NCBI GenBank assembly: GCA_019359245.1
Contig: JAHHHR010000001.1
Location: 310,001 to 374,000 of the forward strand
Reading direction: 5' to 3'
Length of the DNA stretch: 64,000 nucleotides
Source: Nostoc desertorum CM1-VF14
Lineage (GTDB): Bacteria; Cyanobacteriota; Cyanobacteriia; Cyanobacteriales; Nostocaceae
In this document: positions 45,346-55,800 of the stretch, in pieces
Numbering within the stretch: the first letter of the stretch is position 1
How the letters are laid out: each line of letters opens with the position of its first letter
The notes under the pieces: model-generated
Told to the model about the DNA's origin: nothing
The model's input: the letters and a program-made list of their open reading frames with translations, nothing else
Databases searched by the model: none
Position numbers and translations under genes: made by a program

Positions 45346-45857
45346 AAATTGGGTATGGGGCATTGGGAAGAGGGCAAGGGAAAAGACTTGTTGTAAATTC
45401 TTACCTCTTGTCACCTTCTCCCCCTGCCTCCCCTGCTTCCTCAAAAACTCTCTCTATTCCTCCTCTCTCTGTGTCTCTGTGGTAGCCTGCGGCAAGCCGC
45501 TTTGCGTCTACGTTTATTTGGATAATTTATTTCTTGGAAGTCCCTTAAGGCATAGGTGAGCAAGAAAAAATTTTGATAATTGGGCAACAATTTTCCGAAA
45601 TTGGTAACTTAAGTTTGGTAGTAATTACCAGAACACTAATTTATAAATAACTTCTATAACTAGCCTTGGGGAAATATAGCCCCACAAAAACCTGGTCTTT
45701 GTGACCGGGTTTTTTGGCATGGATAAATTAACAGCAATCAGAAACCCAACCTTAAGTTGATTGTGACCGAATCATCCATACTAAAATACCTAAGACTTGT
45801 TCTCAAGTGCTCCTAGTGATATCCCCTCTCCGCAATGCGAAGAGGGGTAGGGGTAGG
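45346..45857. other. Repeat-rich intergenic region
   Basis: About 510 bases between the convergent bciB and ycf45-type genes. It holds a C-rich repeat (45418-45442, the CCCCCTGCCTCCCCTGC class), a GC-rich palindrome (45484-45512) and the two-hairpin structure at 45666-45716. No gene. Confidence 0.6.
45666..45716 (+). terminator. Two hairpins with T-run; terminator or end of a small RNA
   Basis: The first hairpin is TGGGG/CCCCA (45667-45684), then AAAAACCTGGTC/GACCGGGTTTTT (45686-45715) with a T-run. The second is a good Rho-independent terminator. It lies 320 bases after bciB, far for its own end, so a small RNA in between is possible. Confidence 0.6.
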
Positions 45858-47591
45858 TTATGCCGGATAAATCCGCAATCTTCTATTTGGTTCTTCGCCA
45901 AAACTATGCGACTTGAGGCGATAGTGTTCTACCAACTCATGTTGCATTTTGCGGACTTGGGGAGAACGTGGTAATAACTCGACTGGCTGTCCTTTAGGAA
46001 TCACAATTTGCTCAACAGCAAGTCTAGCTTCTTCTAAGGCATCCATCTCATCATCGCTACCATTGTGCAAAAACAGTTGCAATTCTAGGTCATCAGCCAT
46101 TTCTGGGTCGTCCATGTTCAGCAACCGCCGCAAGCCACGGGTAATTTGCGGAATGGTGCTGGACTTAATCATGTGGATGGGTACATGACGGGCTTTTGCC
46201 ATTTGGCGTAATTTAGCATGGTTTTTGACGTGCGATCGCAGCGCTAAAATTGCATCAGCAGTATCTATGTCTTTTGTCAATACCACGGGTAAAGTTAGCA
46301 CACTAATTACCTGTTCCAGTTGATGGCGGCTAACCCCGTATGGGTAAACGTGCAGTGGCAGATCTTCGCCATTGGGCCCTGGCTGTCTGGTAGCAGCATC
46401 CAAATCAATGCTTTCAGAATAATTGAAAGATTCATCCAGCAAACGATCAAACTCACTGCGTCCAGTCACCCGCTCTACAGGCAATTGCGGCAGTGCAATC
46501 ATCTGCCCAGATGAACGCCAGCCATTAGCCTGTCGCGCAGGTGGGAAAGATTCTTCCACTGTCCCTAACTGTCCACCGCGACCGTTGACAACAGCTAACT
46601 GACGTGTAACCGCCACTTTACCGTGGTCATCAACGGTTCTCGTTTGTGGGGTAGGCTGACGCCCCCGCAGCAGATTATCTACTGTGTCAGCAACGCTTTC
46701 GTGTACTACCCAGCGTTGGCGTTCTAACATTTCCACAGCAATCTCAAAGGTAGGAGGAGCTTTACGCTCCAAAACAGTCTTTTGAGAACCTCGCCGTCTG
46801 GCTTCGTCGTCTCCCAGCGTTACAGCTTGGATACCCCCAACCAAATCGGCCAGGGTCGGGTTTTTAATCAGATTTTCGATCTGATTCCCGTGGGCAGTAC
46901 CTACCAACTGTACACCCCGTTCCGCAATGGTACGAGCCGCTAAAGCTTCCAGTTCCGTGCCAATTTCATCAATGACGATGACTTCTGGCATATGGTTTTC
47001 CACTGCCTCAATCATCACCTGATGCTGTTCTTCTGGACGAGCCACTTGCATCCGCCGAGCGCGACCAATAGCGGGGTGGGCAACATCACCATCCCCAGCG
47101 ATTTCGTTGGAGGTGTCAATAATCACCACTCGCTTATGCAGATCATCCGCCAAAACACGGGCAATTTCCCGTAAAGCGGTAGTTTTGCCCACGCCTGGAC
47201 GCCCCAGCATGAGAATCGATTTACCAGTTTCTACCAAATCGCGGATCATGCCAATGGTTCCGAATACCGCTCGGCCAACGCGACAGGTCAAGCCTATAAT
47301 CTTACCCGTGCGGTTACGGATGGCGCTGATCCGATGCAAAGTTTGCTCAATCCCTGCCCGATTATCTCCGCCAAAAATTCCGACTCGTTGAATACAATCA
47401 TCTATCTGTTCTTGAGTAACGGGTACTTCGCTCAGATACTCAGCTTGATTCGGAAAGCGAGCCTCTGGGCGACGACCCAAATCCAAGACCACTTCTACTA
47501 AACTATCTCGTTTGGGATGACTCTCTAGTACTTGTTGCAGGTCTTGGGGCAAAATGTCTAATAACTTTTGGAGATCGTCTGTAATCGTCAT
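45858..47591 (-). CDS. Ycf45-type AAA ATPase with R3H domain
   Basis: 577 residues. An ATPase domain like SpoIIIAA has Walker A MLGRPGVGKTTALRE near residue 127 and Walker B EVIVIDEIGTE near 205. The last 35 residues (SPQVRKMQHELVEHYRLKSH, then SFGEEPNRRLRIYP) form an R3H single-strand nucleic-acid-binding domain. Homologues are in plastid genomes as ycf45. Role unknown. It follows ldpA by 85 bases. Confidence 0.88.
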   Translation of the reverse strand: MTITDDLQKLLDILPQDLQQVLESHPKRDSLVEVVLDLGRRPEARFPNQAEYLSEVPVTQEQIDDCIQRVGIFGGDNRAGIEQTLHRISAIRNRTGKIIGLTCRVGRAVFGTIGMIRDLVETGKSILMLGRPGVGKTTALREIARVLADDLHKRVVIIDTSNEIAGDGDVAHPAIGRARRMQVARPEEQHQVMIEAVENHMPEVIVIDEIGTELEALAARTIAERGVQLVGTAHGNQIENLIKNPTLADLVGGIQAVTLGDDEARRRGSQKTVLERKAPPTFEIAVEMLERQRWVVHESVADTVDNLLRGRQPTPQTRTVDDHGKVAVTRQLAVVNGRGGQLGTVEESFPPARQANGWRSSGQMIALPQLPVERVTGRSEFDRLLDESFNYSESIDLDAATRQPGPNGEDLPLHVYPYGVSRHQLEQVISVLTLPVVLTKDIDTADAILALRSHVKNHAKLRQMAKARHVPIHMIKSSTIPQITRGLRRLLNMDDPEMADDLELQLFLHNGSDDEMDALEEARLAVEQIVIPKGQPVELLPRSPQVRKMQHELVEHYRLKSHSFGEEPNRRLRIYPA

Positions 47592-47676
47592 GCTTTCTAT
47601 GGTGACGTTTTTAGAGATAGCGAGGACATTTGCATGCAGGAGAAACCGCCCTAGTTAATTTTCAAAGAGCGAGCGA

Positions 47677-48837
47677 TTAGCGCTCCTGCTGTGACTTGAT
47701 CTGGGAAACGAGAGAATGGGCAAGTTTTACAGCTTGCCAAAGTAATACGTCATTTTCTTCGAGGCGAAGATTTGCTTGTACATTGGTGTTATTTACCTCC
47801 TTATTCTCTAACTGTTCGAGAATTGGTGACAGCAATACACGGGCGTAGCTACCGTAGGCGACCCCAGCGATGGAGGAGGGGGGGCGGCGAGCAGGGAGCA
47901 GGGGGAAAATTTCTTCTCCTCTGCCCCCCGCCCCCTGCTCCCCTGCCTCTTTGAGCAGTCCCATTGCCTTTAACTTAGCAACGGTATAACGATTTGTGCC
48001 GCCTGCTAACTGCACATATCCTGGTAACTTAGCTGCCAAAACTTTTTGCCCTAATTTCACCGCAGCTATTGTAGTGCCATCGCCAATATCACCACTCATG
48101 GGACGACCGTCGGTTTGCCAAATTAAAGCACTCTTGAGTGGGGCAATCAGGTCATATACTGCTCTTAAGTAGTCAATCATCCCATCGCCATCGGGACAGC
48201 TAATGGCTAGTAACTTTAGTTGATCAGCCCACGGTGAAATTGCCTGCCATAATCGCTGAAATTCTGCCAATCGCCCTACTTGTGTATGGATTTCTACGGC
48301 ATCTACTCCTGTTGACATCACCAATGGCGCGATCGCTTCCGGCGTTGTCACATATGAAGCTGTATCAATTATACTGTATGGACAAATTGGTATGCAACGA
48401 CCGCAGCCATAGCACTTTTCGGATATTACTCCCGAAAAGTCTTCTTTGATACTGTCAAACACGATCGCTTGTGCCGGACAAACCCGTTCACAGGGTCTAG
48501 GGCAGTCTGTAGGACACTCAGTAGGATTAAATTCTGCTTTCCGAAAATGGGGGTCTTCTCCATCGTTCAGGCTGACCATCAAAAAGGGCGAGTTGCCTTT
48601 GTAGTCAAAGCCTCGCTTTTGGGCATCACAAGCCAGAGTTTTGGCTACTTGTAGCCCTGCTTGCGCTGCTGCAATCACCGCTGGATCAGCTGCAACATCT
48701 ATACAGTCAGCGCCCGCCAAAGTATAGGCTAACGTTAAATTTCTGACTGCCGGCAAATGCTGGAAGCTAGCTCCGCAGATGAGCTTGAACCAGTCACCTT
48801 GTTTGAGAGATTGTAAAGGGATGAACAGATCAGTCAC
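47677..48837 (-). CDS. ldpA: Light-dependent period protein LdpA
   Basis: 386 residues. Two iron-sulfur clusters are coded by CPTDCPRPCERVCP and CYGCGRCIPICPY (about residues 108-155). In Synechococcus LdpA senses redox state and feeds light input to the circadian clock through CikA. Residues about 296-322 (GEQGAGGRGEEIFPLLPARR) are a G-rich-repeat insert. Confidence 0.92.
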   Translation of the reverse strand: MTDLFIPLQSLKQGDWFKLICGASFQHLPAVRNLTLAYTLAGADCIDVAADPAVIAAAQAGLQVAKTLACDAQKRGFDYKGNSPFLMVSLNDGEDPHFRKAEFNPTECPTDCPRPCERVCPAQAIVFDSIKEDFSGVISEKCYGCGRCIPICPYSIIDTASYVTTPEAIAPLVMSTGVDAVEIHTQVGRLAEFQRLWQAISPWADQLKLLAISCPDGDGMIDYLRAVYDLIAPLKSALIWQTDGRPMSGDIGDGTTIAAVKLGQKVLAAKLPGYVQLAGGTNRYTVAKLKAMGLLKEAGEQGAGGRGEEIFPLLPARRPPSSIAGVAYGSYARVLLSPILEQLENKEVNNTNVQANLRLEENDVLLWQAVKLAHSLVSQIKSQQER

Positions 48838-49008
48838 ACTTCTATTATGCGTTTATGCGACTAAAAATAGTAGCCTGTAATCAATAAAAAGTCCGGATTT
48901 CCTGATTCTATTGCCAATGAGCTTGCTAATCGAGGTATACCTAAAGCAAGATGTTGTATTGGCTTTTCATTCCCCCTTTAAACGACAATTTACCGAGTTT
49001 GCTGTTGG

Positions 49009-50469
49009 CTAACGCTCAGGTTGCTCGATAGGAATTTCGATCGCAAACTCTGCTCCTTGCTCAACAGAAGAAGTACAGGTAATATTCCCTTGGTGTTTTT
49101 GGACGATAATCTGATAGCTAATGGATAATCCTAGCCCGCTACCTTTGCCCACAGGTTTTGTGGTAAAAAATGGGTCAAATAAACGCGATCGCAACGACTC
49201 TTCAATACCAGGGCCATTATCTGCGATCGCAACTTTGACCATATTCAAGTCTGTTACCTCTGTGTGAATCCGAATTTGGGGAGTAGGAAGGAGCCACTGC
49301 GGTCTTTTACCTTCTAGCGTCTCCAAGAGCTGGGGAGACGTCAAGGGCGATAGTGCAGCGTTACCGAGTTCATATACTCCTTCGGGGAAGCAAGCTACGC
49401 CTAGCGTCTCGTAAAGAGCATCTGGGATTTCCCCAAGTGGCGTTAGGGGGTAGGAACTAGGAGATTGATTCTTCACTCCCTCTTCTATTGCATCAATAGC
49501 ATTATTCAACAGATGCATAAATACTTGGTTTAATTCACTCGCGTAACAAGTAACTAGAGGCAAGTTACCATAATCTTTCACCACAACAATGGCAGGACGG
49601 TCTGCTGCTTCCCTGAGCCTATGTTGTAACATCACCAAAGTGTTTTCGATGTCTTCATGGATATTTACCTGCTTCATCTCTGCTTCATCATGCCGAGAAA
49701 AGTGTTGTAGCGCTAGTACAATTTCCCGAATGCGATCAGATCCTCTATACATTGCACCTATTAGATTTTGCAAATCTGTCATCATAAAATTCAGGTCTAT
49801 ATCTTTGGCTATTTGCTGAATTTTTGGTGTGGGTTTGGGATATTCCTCTTGATAGACCTCAATCAGATTTATTAGGTCTTGCATATATTGACCAGCGTAT
49901 TGGATATTTCCATAAATAAAACTGATCGGGTTATTAATCTCATGAGCTAGCCCAGCTACTAACTGCCCCAGAGCTACCATCTTTTCATTCTGAATCTGTT
50001 TAACTTGAGAGGCTTGCAAGTTGTCAAGAGCCTGTTGGAGTAAAAAGTTTTTTTCTTGCAGTTTAACTTGAAGCAAACGCAAATTAATCTGATTTTCAAT
50101 TCGCAACACAACCTCTGCCCCATGAAAAGGTTTTGAAATATAATCTACACCACCAACATCAAAGGCTTTTACCTTATCTACAACATCATCCAAAGCGCTA
50201 ATAAAAATTACTGGAACTTCACAAGTTTTAGTATCAGCTTTCAGCTGTTGACAAACTTGATAGCCATCCATCTCTGGCATATTAATATCCAGTAAAATCA
50301 AATCTGGCAAAACCATTTGACACGCAGTCAATGCCATTTTGCCGTTTAAAGCTTTGCGAACTTCAAAACCTTGTGCAGTTAACATTGCCGATAATAGCCG
50401 CAAATTATCTGGGGTATCATCGACCACTAAAATATTTCTTTTATGATAATTAGTTTGATTGGAATGCAT
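49009..50469 (-). CDS. Response regulator / histidine kinase fusion
   Basis: 486 residues. Receiver domain 12-130 with acceptor Asp61 and Lys113. A coiled coil leads to the His-box LVAGLAHEINNPIS with His176, then the ATPase with N-box LLNNAIDAIEEG, IADNGPGI and GKGSGLGLSI. Residues about 333-398 are an unusual insert between N-box and the next strand, made partly of the GC-rich dispersed repeat (TACGCCTAGCGTCTCG at 49396-49411). The receiver comes first, so it probably takes phosphate from the kinase upstream. Confidence 0.88.
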   Translation of the reverse strand: MHSNQTNYHKRNILVVDDTPDNLRLLSAMLTAQGFEVRKALNGKMALTACQMVLPDLILLDINMPEMDGYQVCQQLKADTKTCEVPVIFISALDDVVDKVKAFDVGGVDYISKPFHGAEVVLRIENQINLRLLQVKLQEKNFLLQQALDNLQASQVKQIQNEKMVALGQLVAGLAHEINNPISFIYGNIQYAGQYMQDLINLIEVYQEEYPKPTPKIQQIAKDIDLNFMMTDLQNLIGAMYRGSDRIREIVLALQHFSRHDEAEMKQVNIHEDIENTLVMLQHRLREAADRPAIVVVKDYGNLPLVTCYASELNQVFMHLLNNAIDAIEEGVKNQSPSSYPLTPLGEIPDALYETLGVACFPEGVYELGNAALSPLTSPQLLETLEGKRPQWLLPTPQIRIHTEVTDLNMVKVAIADNGPGIEESLRSRLFDPFFTTKPVGKGSGLGLSISYQIIVQKHQGNITCTSSVEQGAEFAIEIPIEQPER

Positions 50470-50567
50470 TATGTATTAAAAGCTATGTTTGTAAAAATTG
50501 AGAATAGTAAATACTTATTTTTAATAATCTTGATTTTTTTATTAACTTCACCGAAATACTTGTATTT

Positions 50568-50900
50568 ATAGTCCAATACAGTTCAGTTAAAGCTAAAATT
50601 CTTTCTGAAAGTCAATTTTTTTAACGTAGATGCAAAGCGGTGAAGCGGCGCGGTCTTGGGGCTTTCCCCCATGAGCGACTGCTGTTAGCGTAGCGTAAAG
50701 CCTGCGGCATAGCTTGTCTACGAGACGCTACCGCGAACGCTTAGAGCGACGTTAAGAGCGTCACCCGAAGGGTTTGCCGCAGGCTACCGCAAAGGACGCG
50801 TACTCCTACGGAGAAGCAAGACGCTCAGTGATCCCCTACCTCAAAACCCGTAGATTTGTACTTCATGCAGATGAAAACTGCTGTATTTATATTACGAACT
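50568..50900. repeat. Composite repeat cluster
   Basis: No gene. It starts with CCAATACAGTTCAGTT and ends near AAAACTGCTGTATTTAT, so the edges are roughly inverse (AATACAG). Inside are copy B of the palindrome at 36433 (50648-50682) and several GCGTAGCG-type repeats. The whole may be a nested miniature element of about 330 bases. Confidence 0.55.
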
Positions 50901-51002
50901 TTGCGAACTTGATAGCCTACTTACAGCAGTATAGTAGATAATACGCGCAGATTACTTAGTCGAGCGTTAACAATGAAATTTTTTCCAGGTACCATTTGAT
51001 AG

Positions 51003-52838
51003 CTACCATTGAGGTGATGCGGCAAGTAACTTAAGAACCAATTGTTGTTCTATGGGTTTAGAAAATAGATACCCTTGAGCAAAATCACAGTTGAAACTCC
51101 TCAATTGAGCTAACTGTTCTTGTGTTTCTACACCTTCAGCGATCGCAGTCATTCCCATTGAGTTAGCAATGCCAATCATTGCTGGTACTAATCCCATATT
51201 GTCTTTGTTATCCTGCATACGTTTGACAAAAGATTTATCAATTTTAAGTGCATTTAAAGGAAAACTGTGCAGATAGCTCAAAGAGGAATATCCTGTACCA
51301 AAATCATCCATAATCAGCTTAATTTTTCGCTCCTTTAGTTGTTGAAGGATTATTTTAATCGCATCAGTATTTTCCATAATTACACTTTCTGTAATTTCTA
51401 ATTCTAAATATGCAGGATTTATTTTATTTTCATAAATTATTCGGTCAATTTGCTCTAACAAATTTGGCTGTAAAAATAACCGTGCGCTCAAATTAACACT
51501 CATAGTTAGGGGTTCTGGTGTCACTGGATGATGTTGCCAGATGCTCAGTTGATGACAAGCTGACTGTAATACCCAAGTATTGATGGCATTAATCAAACCT
51601 GTTTCTTCTGCCACAGGAATAAATTCTGTGGGAGAAACTAGACCGCGAATCGGATGTTGCCAGCGCACCAGGGCTTCAAAGCCAGAAATTTTGCCTGTAG
51701 TCAGGGAAACAATTGGCTGATAGTAAACGAGAAATTCTTGTCTTTCAACTGCTCTTCGTAGGTCATTTTCTAACTCTAAAAGCTGGATAGCTTCCTGATG
51801 CATTACTGGATTAAAAACGTGATATTTAGCTCTTCCTTGAGCCTTAGCTCGATACATCGCCGTATCAGCATCCCGCAGTAAATATTCTGGGCGCTCATAA
51901 TCTTTATTGCCCCAACTAATACCAATACTGGCATTCATAAATACTTCATATCTTGACAGTTTAAAAGCAAGTGATAACTGTTGCAAAATCAGTTCTGCAA
52001 CTTGGATTGCTATATTGATATCTGTAATATTTTCTAGGAGAATTCCAAATTCGTCACCACCCAATCGGGCTAGAGTATGAATAGGTATCAGGCATGCTTG
52101 TATGCGGTGAGCAATGGCTATCAGCAATTCATCTCCCACCAGATGCCCAAGAGAATCATTGACAACTTTGAAGCGATCGCAGTCCAAAAAAAGCACCGCA
52201 AACTGATAACTAGATTCTTGCTGGGCACGATTTAGAGCATTTTCTAGTTGCCTGATAAATAAAACTCGGTTTGGTAATCCAGTTAGGGAATCATGCAGTG
52301 CTATCTCTAGCAGTTGATGTTGCAATTTCTGGCGAGAATCTATTTCTTGTTGGAGCTTTTTTAGAGCTTTTTCTAGCTCTCCAGTTCGCTGCTTTACCCG
52401 ATGTTCCAGTTCGATATTTAGTTTTAATATTTCTAATCGCGCCGACCTCAATGCCAGTTGATTTTTCACGCGCACTAAAACTTCTTGAAATTCAAAAGGT
52501 TTGGTGATGTAGTCGACACCCCCCATCTGAAAGGCTTTAACTTTGTCAAAAACATCATCTAAGGCACTAATAAAAATCACCGGAATATCGGCTGTTAGCT
52601 CCCAAGCTTTAAAGGTCTGACAAACTTCATAGCCATCTACTTCTGGCATCATAATATCAAGTAGAATCAAATCCGGTAAGACTGTTTGAGTTGCTGTCAG
52701 TGCCATTTGCCAGTTCAAGGCTTTACGAACGTTATACCCTTCCCTTGTCAATATGGAGGATAAAACCCGGAGGTTGTCGGCCATATCGTCAATGATCAAA
52801 ATATCTTTTTTATTAGGGTCTAAATGCTCGTAATTCAT
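51003..52838 (-). CDS. Receiver-GGDEF-EAL protein
   Basis: 611 residues. Receiver domain with Asp61, a short coiled coil, GGDEF domain with intact RLGGDEFG (near 260) and EAL domain with FEALVRWQHP (near 390), ITESVIMEN and DDFGTGYSSL. All catalytic motifs for making and breaking cyclic di-GMP look present. Its start overlaps the hybrid kinase stop by four bases, so the kinase probably phosphorylates it. Confidence 0.92.
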   Translation of the reverse strand: MNYEHLDPNKKDILIIDDMADNLRVLSSILTREGYNVRKALNWQMALTATQTVLPDLILLDIMMPEVDGYEVCQTFKAWELTADIPVIFISALDDVFDKVKAFQMGGVDYITKPFEFQEVLVRVKNQLALRSARLEILKLNIELEHRVKQRTGELEKALKKLQQEIDSRQKLQHQLLEIALHDSLTGLPNRVLFIRQLENALNRAQQESSYQFAVLFLDCDRFKVVNDSLGHLVGDELLIAIAHRIQACLIPIHTLARLGGDEFGILLENITDINIAIQVAELILQQLSLAFKLSRYEVFMNASIGISWGNKDYERPEYLLRDADTAMYRAKAQGRAKYHVFNPVMHQEAIQLLELENDLRRAVERQEFLVYYQPIVSLTTGKISGFEALVRWQHPIRGLVSPTEFIPVAEETGLINAINTWVLQSACHQLSIWQHHPVTPEPLTMSVNLSARLFLQPNLLEQIDRIIYENKINPAYLELEITESVIMENTDAIKIILQQLKERKIKLIMDDFGTGYSSLSYLHSFPLNALKIDKSFVKRMQDNKDNMGLVPAMIGIANSMGMTAIAEGVETQEQLAQLRSFNCDFAQGYLFSKPIEQQLVLKLLAASPQW

Positions 52839-55800
52839 TCTATGTTTGTTTTAGTCAATTCCATGATTTTCTCAAACTGGTAGTTATTCGCTAAATCCCT
52901 GATAACTTCGAAAAGTTGACCATTATCCGATGGAATTTGCTTGAGTAACTCTAAAATCAGTTCATCACTACAGCTGGCTGCGGCATAGTAAATATTTTCG
53001 AGCCACTCAGGTGACATTTGTGATAAATAGCTCAGGAGTTCGGCAACACTGACAAATATCTGTGTAGATTCATCGGCAACAGTTGTGTCTGTGGTTTCTA
53101 CTTGGTTGGTATACTTGACACCCAAATGTTGGCTCAGTTTTTCCAATAATACTTCTTGTGTGAATGGCTTGCGAATAAAATCATCGCAGCCAATGGATAA
53201 AATTTTCTGGCGTTCTTCCTCAAAAGCGCTAGCAGTTAGGGCAATAATGATCGTGTCTGTATTGGAAGAACTCTGCCCTGCCCCAGAGAAGTCGTAAGGG
53301 GGAGCCAGGGTTGTTGAAGCATCATTTTCCATGACACTAGTTGCTTCTGGTGTGAGAGACGTTGCGCCAAGCTGGCTTTTGAATAAGGGTGCAACTTTGA
53401 GTTCGCGATCGCTTGAATCGGGAAACTCTTCTACCAGGTACTGGCTCGTTGACGATGACACTAGCTGTTTCAATTTTGATAACTTCGGCAATGTATTGGC
53501 TGCTCCATAACTTATTTGTTTACCTTTAATCATTTTTGTTGCTTCATAACCGTCCATGACTGGCATTCGCATATCCATAAAAATTAAGTGTGGTTGCCAA
53601 GATTCCCAATTCGCAACGGCTTCACTACCATCTGTAGCTTCCCTGACTTCAAACCCTAGAGATGTGAGAATTTTAACTAGCAACAATCGGCTTTCTTTGG
53701 AGTCGTCAACTACTAAGATGCGGTATGCTTTTTCATTAAAGGCTAAAGCTAAAATTTGGTATCTAATTTGGTTTGTCGGGATTTCTCTAGGGCAAGTTAG
53801 AGCAATCTGAACATCAAAAGTAAATGTACTACCAATATCAGGTATACTCCTGACAGTAATATCTCCTCCCATCAGTTGCACGTATTTCCGGCTAATCGCC
53901 AAACCTAATCCCGTACCTTGCTGGGATTTTTTGCCGATTTCGGTTTGCTCAAAAGCTTCAAATAGCAAGTCAATTTCTTGTGGAGCAATACCACAGCCAC
54001 TATCTTGTACCTCGAATAAGAGGTGAGGGGGATGAGAGAGATTCTGTCCCTGCTCCTCGTTTCCCCAGCCCCCAGCCCCCAGTCTTACCCGTAGCGTCAC
54101 CCTCCCGGTATTAGTAAATTTGATGGCATTTCCCAAGAGGTTGAGCAAGACTTGACACAATTTATTTTCATCCGTTTCTATGTATTTAGGAATGTTTTGT
54201 GCATATTCAAACACTAATTCTAAATTTTTAGATGCAGCACGCAAGTGCAACATCTTTTCTAAGTTTTTTAATACATGAATTAAGTCAAAGCTACTGCTAT
54301 TTAGCGTGATTCTGCCAGCTTCGATTTTGGACATTTCTAGAATGTCGTTAATTAAGTTGAGTAGATGTTCGCCAGCACGATTAATAATTGTCAAGTTTTC
54401 TTGATGCTCGCCAGATAGTGAATAATCTCGGCTCATGATTTGGGTAAAACCGAGAATGGCATTGAGTGGGGTACGTAGTTCGTGGCTCATGTTAGCGAGA
54501 AATTCGCTTTTGGCGAGGTTAGCGGCGGTACTTCGCGCAGCTTCACGAATGGCTGCTTGTTGTTCCTGTGCGGCAATTTTTTGCGATTGAATCAGTTTTT
54601 GTTGGGTGGTTTGCAGTTGCTCGATCGCTTGCTGAAACTCTTCAGTACGTTTTTTTACTTGAGCTTCTAAGGTGCGATTATATTCTGCTAATAAGTTTTC
54701 TGCTTGTTTGCGTTGGGTGATATCAAAAAATGTAGCGATCGCAAATGCAAGATTTCCTGATTCATCATAAATTGGCTTTCCCAAAACTTCAATGGGAATA
54801 ATCTTGTCAAGATAGCGAATTTCCATATCATCAATCCTGCCGCTTTCCCCAAGCAATGCTCTCAAAATCGGCAGGCGATCGCTAGGGTAAAGTTGATCTG
54901 TCCCGGCAAGGTAAGCTTGATATACCTCTGACAATTGTTCGCCGCTAACTTCTGCGAGCGCTCCTTGACCAAGAATTTGCTGCCCAATATGATTTATGTA
55001 ATAAGGTTCACCTCCAGCATCGATGATAAATACACCTACTGGCATGGCTTCTAAAAATTGAGTTAGCCGACTCTGACTGTGAGATAACGCCTCATTTAAG
55101 ACTTGCATCTGGCTATTCTTTGCTTCCAAAGTACTAAAGGATACTTGGAGTTGCTTTGCCATAGTTTCAAATGACTTTGCTAGTTCCCCTAGTTCATCGG
55201 AACGCCGAATTTCTGGTGTTTGCTCCCATTCACCTTTAGCAATTTTCTTAGCTGATATGTTTAATTGCAGAATCGGCTTAATTACCCACTCAGCAGTCAA
55301 CATCCCAATTGTTGTAGCTACTAAAAAAGCAATTGCACAGAGCAAAATGGTGATGCGGGTGTTAGCGTTAATTTGCTCCATAAATTCGCTTTCTGGAATC
55401 ACCGCCACGATTAACCAATCTAAACCCAGTTGATCCTTCCAACTTTTTACCTGCACAAAATAATGCATTCCATCGGCGGTAAAGTTTAGCTGTTGTTTCT
55501 TGGCCATGAACTCAAGATTACCAAAGCGTTTGATCAACGACTGGGTTGTGAGTCGAATTAAATAATTTTGACTGTCTAATGCTGATCGACGTTTTATTTG
55601 ATCATTAGTGATGGTATACGGTGGCTCGGTACTAGAAGAAGCCACTATTAACCCGGAACGCTCTAAAATAAAAGTTTTACCCAATTTTTTGGTATTCAAG
55701 TTGGCTAAAAAGTTGCTGATTTGTGACAAAATTAAATCAACACTAATCACCCCAATTAGTTTGTGAGTTTTATCGTAAACAGGATAGCTCGAAGATATAG

